In this document: piece after piece, positions 61,715 to 64,000 of the stretch
Layout of the letters: the number at the start of each line of letters is the position of its first letter
How positions within the stretch are numbered: position 1 is the first letter of the stretch
Assembly: GCF_000243135.2 (NCBI RefSeq)
Contig: NC_019903.1
Span: 534,001-598,000, forward strand
Length of the DNA: 64,000 bases
DNA from: Desulfitobacterium dichloroeliminans LMG P-21439
GTDB lineage: Bacteria > Bacillota > Desulfitobacteriia > Desulfitobacteriales > Desulfitobacteriaceae
Direction: 5' to 3'
Notes under the pieces: model-generated
Databases searched by the model: none
Told to the model about the DNA's origin: nothing
Seen by the model: the letters and a program-made list of their open reading frames with translations, nothing else
Made by a program: the position numbers and the translations under genes

Positions 61715-62353
61715 TTAGCTTACAGCTACAATTCCAGCGGAGTTTTGCAGCTGGATTGATTTTTTAACCGCATTTGCTAGAATATCTTCTTTAGACATCT
61801 CTTTGGCTCGACGTTTTGCTTCTTTGCGATCTTCTTTATCGAAAAGGTAAAGGAGGAGACCACTGGCATAAAGCAAGCCGATGAGTCTTGCAGTACGCTG
61901 ACTCGGCTTTTCTCCCCTGATAAGAGCTCGATGAATTCGTTCAACAATGTCTTTCTTGGTCCGGGGGTCTCGGACGGGATAGCGGGTAGTGGTAAAGAAG
62001 AAAAATTGCTTTTCTTCTTCTCGCACCAGAGCTTTATCCACCATTTCTTCAAGAAGTCCTTTTCTTAAGCCCTTCAAGGAGCCACTCAGTTTTCCTACCC
62101 AATGCTCGGGGGAGCGCTGGCGCTTGCCGGAATGGAGTAGACTGAGGGCTGAATTAAGTCGCGAATTATTTAGCGATCTGGAATCAAGAACGCTCAAAAT
62201 CTTTTTATCCGCGGCAATGCGCTTATGGAGTTCTAGCTCCATAAGGATAGCTCCGGCGAGACAGTAGTTCATCACCGTACTGGCAGTAAAAGAAAAATTG
62301 CCTTTATCTTCGTTGAGGGAGAGGAGAAGAACTTCTTCCATGAGGCTTAACAT
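61715..62353 (-). CDS. GOLPH3/Vps74-like (GPP34) protein
   Basis: 212 aa. The N-terminus LSLMEEVLLLSLNEDKG and the following NYCLAGAILMELELHKRI fit the GPP34 family, known in eukaryotes as phosphoinositide-binding Golgi proteins and found in many bacteria without a proven role. The ATG overlaps the stop of the upstream ribbon-helix-helix gene (TAATG), so they are translationally coupled. Confidence 0.75.
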   Translation of the reverse strand: MLSLMEEVLLLSLNEDKGNFSFTASTVMNYCLAGAILMELELHKRIAADKKILSVLDSRSLNNSRLNSALSLLHSGKRQRSPEHWVGKLSGSLKGLRKGLLEEMVDKALVREEEKQFFFFTTTRYPVRDPRTKKDIVERIHRALIRGEKPSQRTARLIGLLYASGLLLYLFDKEDRKEAKRRAKEMSKEDILANAVKKSIQLQNSAGIVAVS

Positions 62354-62541
62354 TATCCATCGCCTCCTTCGTCAGGTGTCACGGTTTCTTTATCCTTATT
62401 CAGGCGTCCCGCTTTACGGACGGATTCTCGAAGCAAAAACTCGATATGAGCATTGACACTTCTGAATTCATCGATAGCCCATTTTTCAAGGGCAGTATAT
62501 AGTTTAGGGTCAAGTCGTAAGGCGAATTGTTTTTTGGGCAT
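62353..62541 (-). CDS. Ribbon-helix-helix (Arc-type) protein
   Basis: 62 aa from ATG 62541 (alternatives ATG 62547, GTG 62553). [34 protein letters not shown] is a clear Arc/MetJ-type ribbon-helix-helix. It has no toxin partner nearby, but sits between an SPFH gene and a GOLPH3-like gene, a trio I believe recurs in Firmicutes. It may regulate this operon. Confidence 0.75.
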   Translation of the reverse strand: MPKKQFALRLDPKLYTALEKWAIDEFRSVNAHIEFLLRESVRKAGRLNKDKETVTPDEGGDG

Positions 62542-62739
62542 ACTCATCAACACCTGTCTTATCTCAGAGGTCAGAAATTAATGGTACGAGGCCGAACGTC
62601 AGAACTTGCAGTTCTCCAATAGGTTGTATTTTACTTGCACATTCGAAACTCTCTTAACTCTGATTTAATATTATTGTGCGTTGCTTTGGGATCAAATGAC
62701 CTGTCACCGCAGTTCTGTCCCGCGGTTTCCTAAGATTCA

Positions 62740-63582
62740 TCAGTAAAGAGAACCTGTGTTTATGACAGGCTGGGCAGAGCGGTCTGAGACAATAGCCACC
62801 AGCAGATTGTTAATCATAGCGGCTTTGCGCTCTTCGTCGAGCTGAACCACCTTATCCTTTTCCAAACGTTCCACCGCCATTTGTACCATGCCCATAGCCC
62901 CTTCGACAATGATCTGGCGGGCATCCAGAATAGCATTAGCTTGTTGACGTTGGAGCATGGCCCCGGCGATTTCGGTGGCATAGGCTAAGTGAGTTAGACG
63001 TGCTTCTATAATTTGAACTCCTGCAACCTTGAGACGCTCTTCAAGCTCAATAGTGAGCTGTCCGGCCACTTCTTCAGAGTTTCCTCGGAGAGAATAGCCT
63101 TCTTTTTGGAAATTGTCATAGGGGTAGCGGCTGGTCACATGGCGGAGTGCCGTTTCGCTTTGGATCTCGACAAACTGCTCATACTTATCCACATCAAAAA
63201 TGGCCTTGGCAGTATCCACGACCTTAAAAACGATGACTGCAGCAATCTCAATCGGGTTTCCTTCTATATCATTGACCTTGAGGGTTTTACTGTTGAAGTT
63301 ACGAACCCGTAATGAGACAGATTTGCGCATGGAAAGGGGAATGGTGAGCCAGAGTCCAGGTTCACGAATGGTCCCGGTGTAGCTACCGAAGAAAGTGATG
63401 ACATAGGATTTATTGGGCTGGACCACAACAATCCCGCTGGACAGAAGCAAGCCAATGAGGATCAGAACGCCTCCCAGGATAAACTGCATCTGGAATAGAA
63501 GTGCAATGCCGCCGACAAGTAAGGCCAAAAAGATGACCACAGCAAGATAACCATTGAGGACCCAAGCTTTTTTTTCTTTCAT
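62740..63582 (-). CDS. SPFH/Band-7 domain membrane protein
   Basis: 280 aa, ATG with AAAGGAGG ahead. Two N-terminal membrane helices (about 12-30 and 33-52), then an SPFH domain (VQPNKSYVITFFGSYTGTIREPGLWLTIPL, then RVRNFNSKTLKVNDIEGNPIEIAAVIVFKVVD) and a helical C-terminal part (EIAGAMLQRQQANAILDARQ...). Flotillin/stomatin-like scaffold that forms membrane microdomain assemblies. First gene of the SPFH / Arc / GOLPH3 cluster. Confidence 0.85.
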   Translation of the reverse strand: MKEKKAWVLNGYLAVVIFLALLVGGIALLFQMQFILGGVLILIGLLLSSGIVVVQPNKSYVITFFGSYTGTIREPGLWLTIPLSMRKSVSLRVRNFNSKTLKVNDIEGNPIEIAAVIVFKVVDTAKAIFDVDKYEQFVEIQSETALRHVTSRYPYDNFQKEGYSLRGNSEEVAGQLTIELEERLKVAGVQIIEARLTHLAYATEIAGAMLQRQQANAILDARQIIVEGAMGMVQMAVERLEKDKVVQLDEERKAAMINNLLVAIVSDRSAQPVINTGSLY

Positions 63583-63750
63583 AGTGGATAGCCTCCTTTG
63601 ACTCGTTAAGTCAAATATTATTTCGATAGTACTATGATATCACTGTTGCAGTAATATGTAAACAGATTTCTAGGGTATATTTTAGCGAGTTATAGTACAG
63701 TTTGTCTAACGAGAGGGAATTAGAGTTTGATCGGAACGTATGGGTATATA

Positions 63751-63776
63751 AAAAAAGCCCGGCGAAGCCGGGCTTT
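63751..63776 (-). terminator. Terminator of the cupin gene
   Basis: AAAGCCCGGC and GCCGGGCTTT form a 10-bp perfect stem with a three-base loop; on the minus strand a T-run follows. Confidence 0.85.
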
Positions 63777-63844
63777 CGTTAAGTTTCTCAGAAGAGGAGT
63801 CATTGATTGAACACGGGTTATACTTTTGGCCGTTGCGTCCTTCG

Positions 63845-64000
63845 TTAACCTTCATTGATAATCAGAGCCATCATAACAAGGTCGTCATCAGTAAGATTCT
63901 CTAGGCCATGGTGTTCTCCCACTTTAATCACGCAGACATCACCAGCACCGACTTCAGTTTTCGTCCCATCATTATCGGTGAAGATACCTTTACCGGAAAG
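63845..64000 (-). CDS. Cupin-domain protein, C-terminal part (runs off the window)
   Basis: The last 51 residues are present and end in a TAA at 63845-63847. VGAGDVCVIKVGEHHGLENLTDDDLVMMALIIN is the second half of a small cupin barrel (G-x4-P/V...H...N). The start lies beyond base 64000. Metal ligand His in GEHHGLEN is visible. Function cannot be given. Confidence 0.7.
   Translation of the reverse strand, partial: LSGKGIFTDNDGTKTEVGAGDVCVIKVGEHHGLENLTDDDLVMMALIINEG

Noticed and set aside
62353-62541. Ribbon-helix-helix gene as antitoxin of a toxin-antitoxin pair
   Set aside because: The coupled downstream gene is GOLPH3-like and not a known toxin fold.

Overview
The window looks like a chromosomal segment of a Gram-positive obligate anaerobe, most likely Desulfitobacterium or a close Peptococcaceae relative. 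The basis is a membrane-bound Tat-exported [NiFe] hydrogenase, a complete HydE/HydG/HydF set, a Tat-exported fumarate-reductase-like flavoprotein beside a one-haem cytochrome, 2-hydroxyacyl-CoA-dehydratase-activase-type genes and a CwlD-type (sporulation) amidase. Strong GGAGG ribosome sites and frequent TTG/GTG starts fit a Firmicute. The assignment rests on gene content, not on a database match. No rRNA, tRNA or CRISPR array was seen.

Layout. 0.3-3.4 kb: a tightly overlapping three-gene dehydratase/activase operon. 3.5-4.0 kb: a DUF2922/DUF1659 pair. 4.2-21.4 kb: an accessory island holding a DUF3102 gene, a complete Wadjet-type jetABCD operon (5.56-11.66 kb), an AT-rich two-gene unit coding for an Hsp90/sacsin-like ATPase and an AlbA_2-plus-nuclease-like protein (11.94-15.92 kb), a decayed brxL tail, an intact ISEcp1-like IS1380 element with a perfect 5-bp target duplication, and a graveyard of broken genes (HD hydrolase, macrodomain, VWA) around a few intact small ones. 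21.7-25.2 kb: [NiFe] hydrogenase operon. 25.6-28.6 kb: a UgtP/MGDG-synthase-like glycosyltransferase and an IS30-family element. 28.75-29.75 kb: rplM-rpsI with a clear promoter. 30.8-34.7 kb: hydE-hydG-hydF. 34.8-36.7 kb: cwlD and two small envelope genes. 36.9-39.1 kb: an ECF sigma factor with a likely autoregulated promoter, a membrane partner and an M20 amidohydrolase. 39.3-44.1 kb: sbcD-sbcC. 44.1-48.1 kb (minus strand): a split ThrE-type exporter, and a two-component system with a small membrane protein. 48.4-53.3 kb: argC-argJ-argB-argD. 53.9-64 kb: a large HTH protein, a cytochrome plus flavoprotein pair, DsrE-like protein, AAA ATPase, panB, a Tat-exported metallo-beta-lactamase-fold protein, an SPFH / ribbon-helix-helix / GOLPH3-like cluster and the end of a cupin gene.

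How it works together. The chromosomal core covers anaerobic hydrogen metabolism (uptake hydrogenase feeding a membrane cytochrome b; maturases for an [FeFe] hydrogenase that is not in the window), periplasmic electron transfer to a flavoprotein reductase, arginine and pantothenate synthesis, DNA repair and envelope upkeep. The island looks like a defence island with turnover: one intact SMC-type anti-plasmid system, one intact unit that I cannot name as a known system, remnants of a BREX system, and recent IS traffic. The two most interesting items are the ATPase/AlbA_2 pair and the ISEcp1-like element, whose 1656-bp length, inverted repeats and outward promoter match what I remember of the element that mobilises beta-lactamase genes in enterobacteria.
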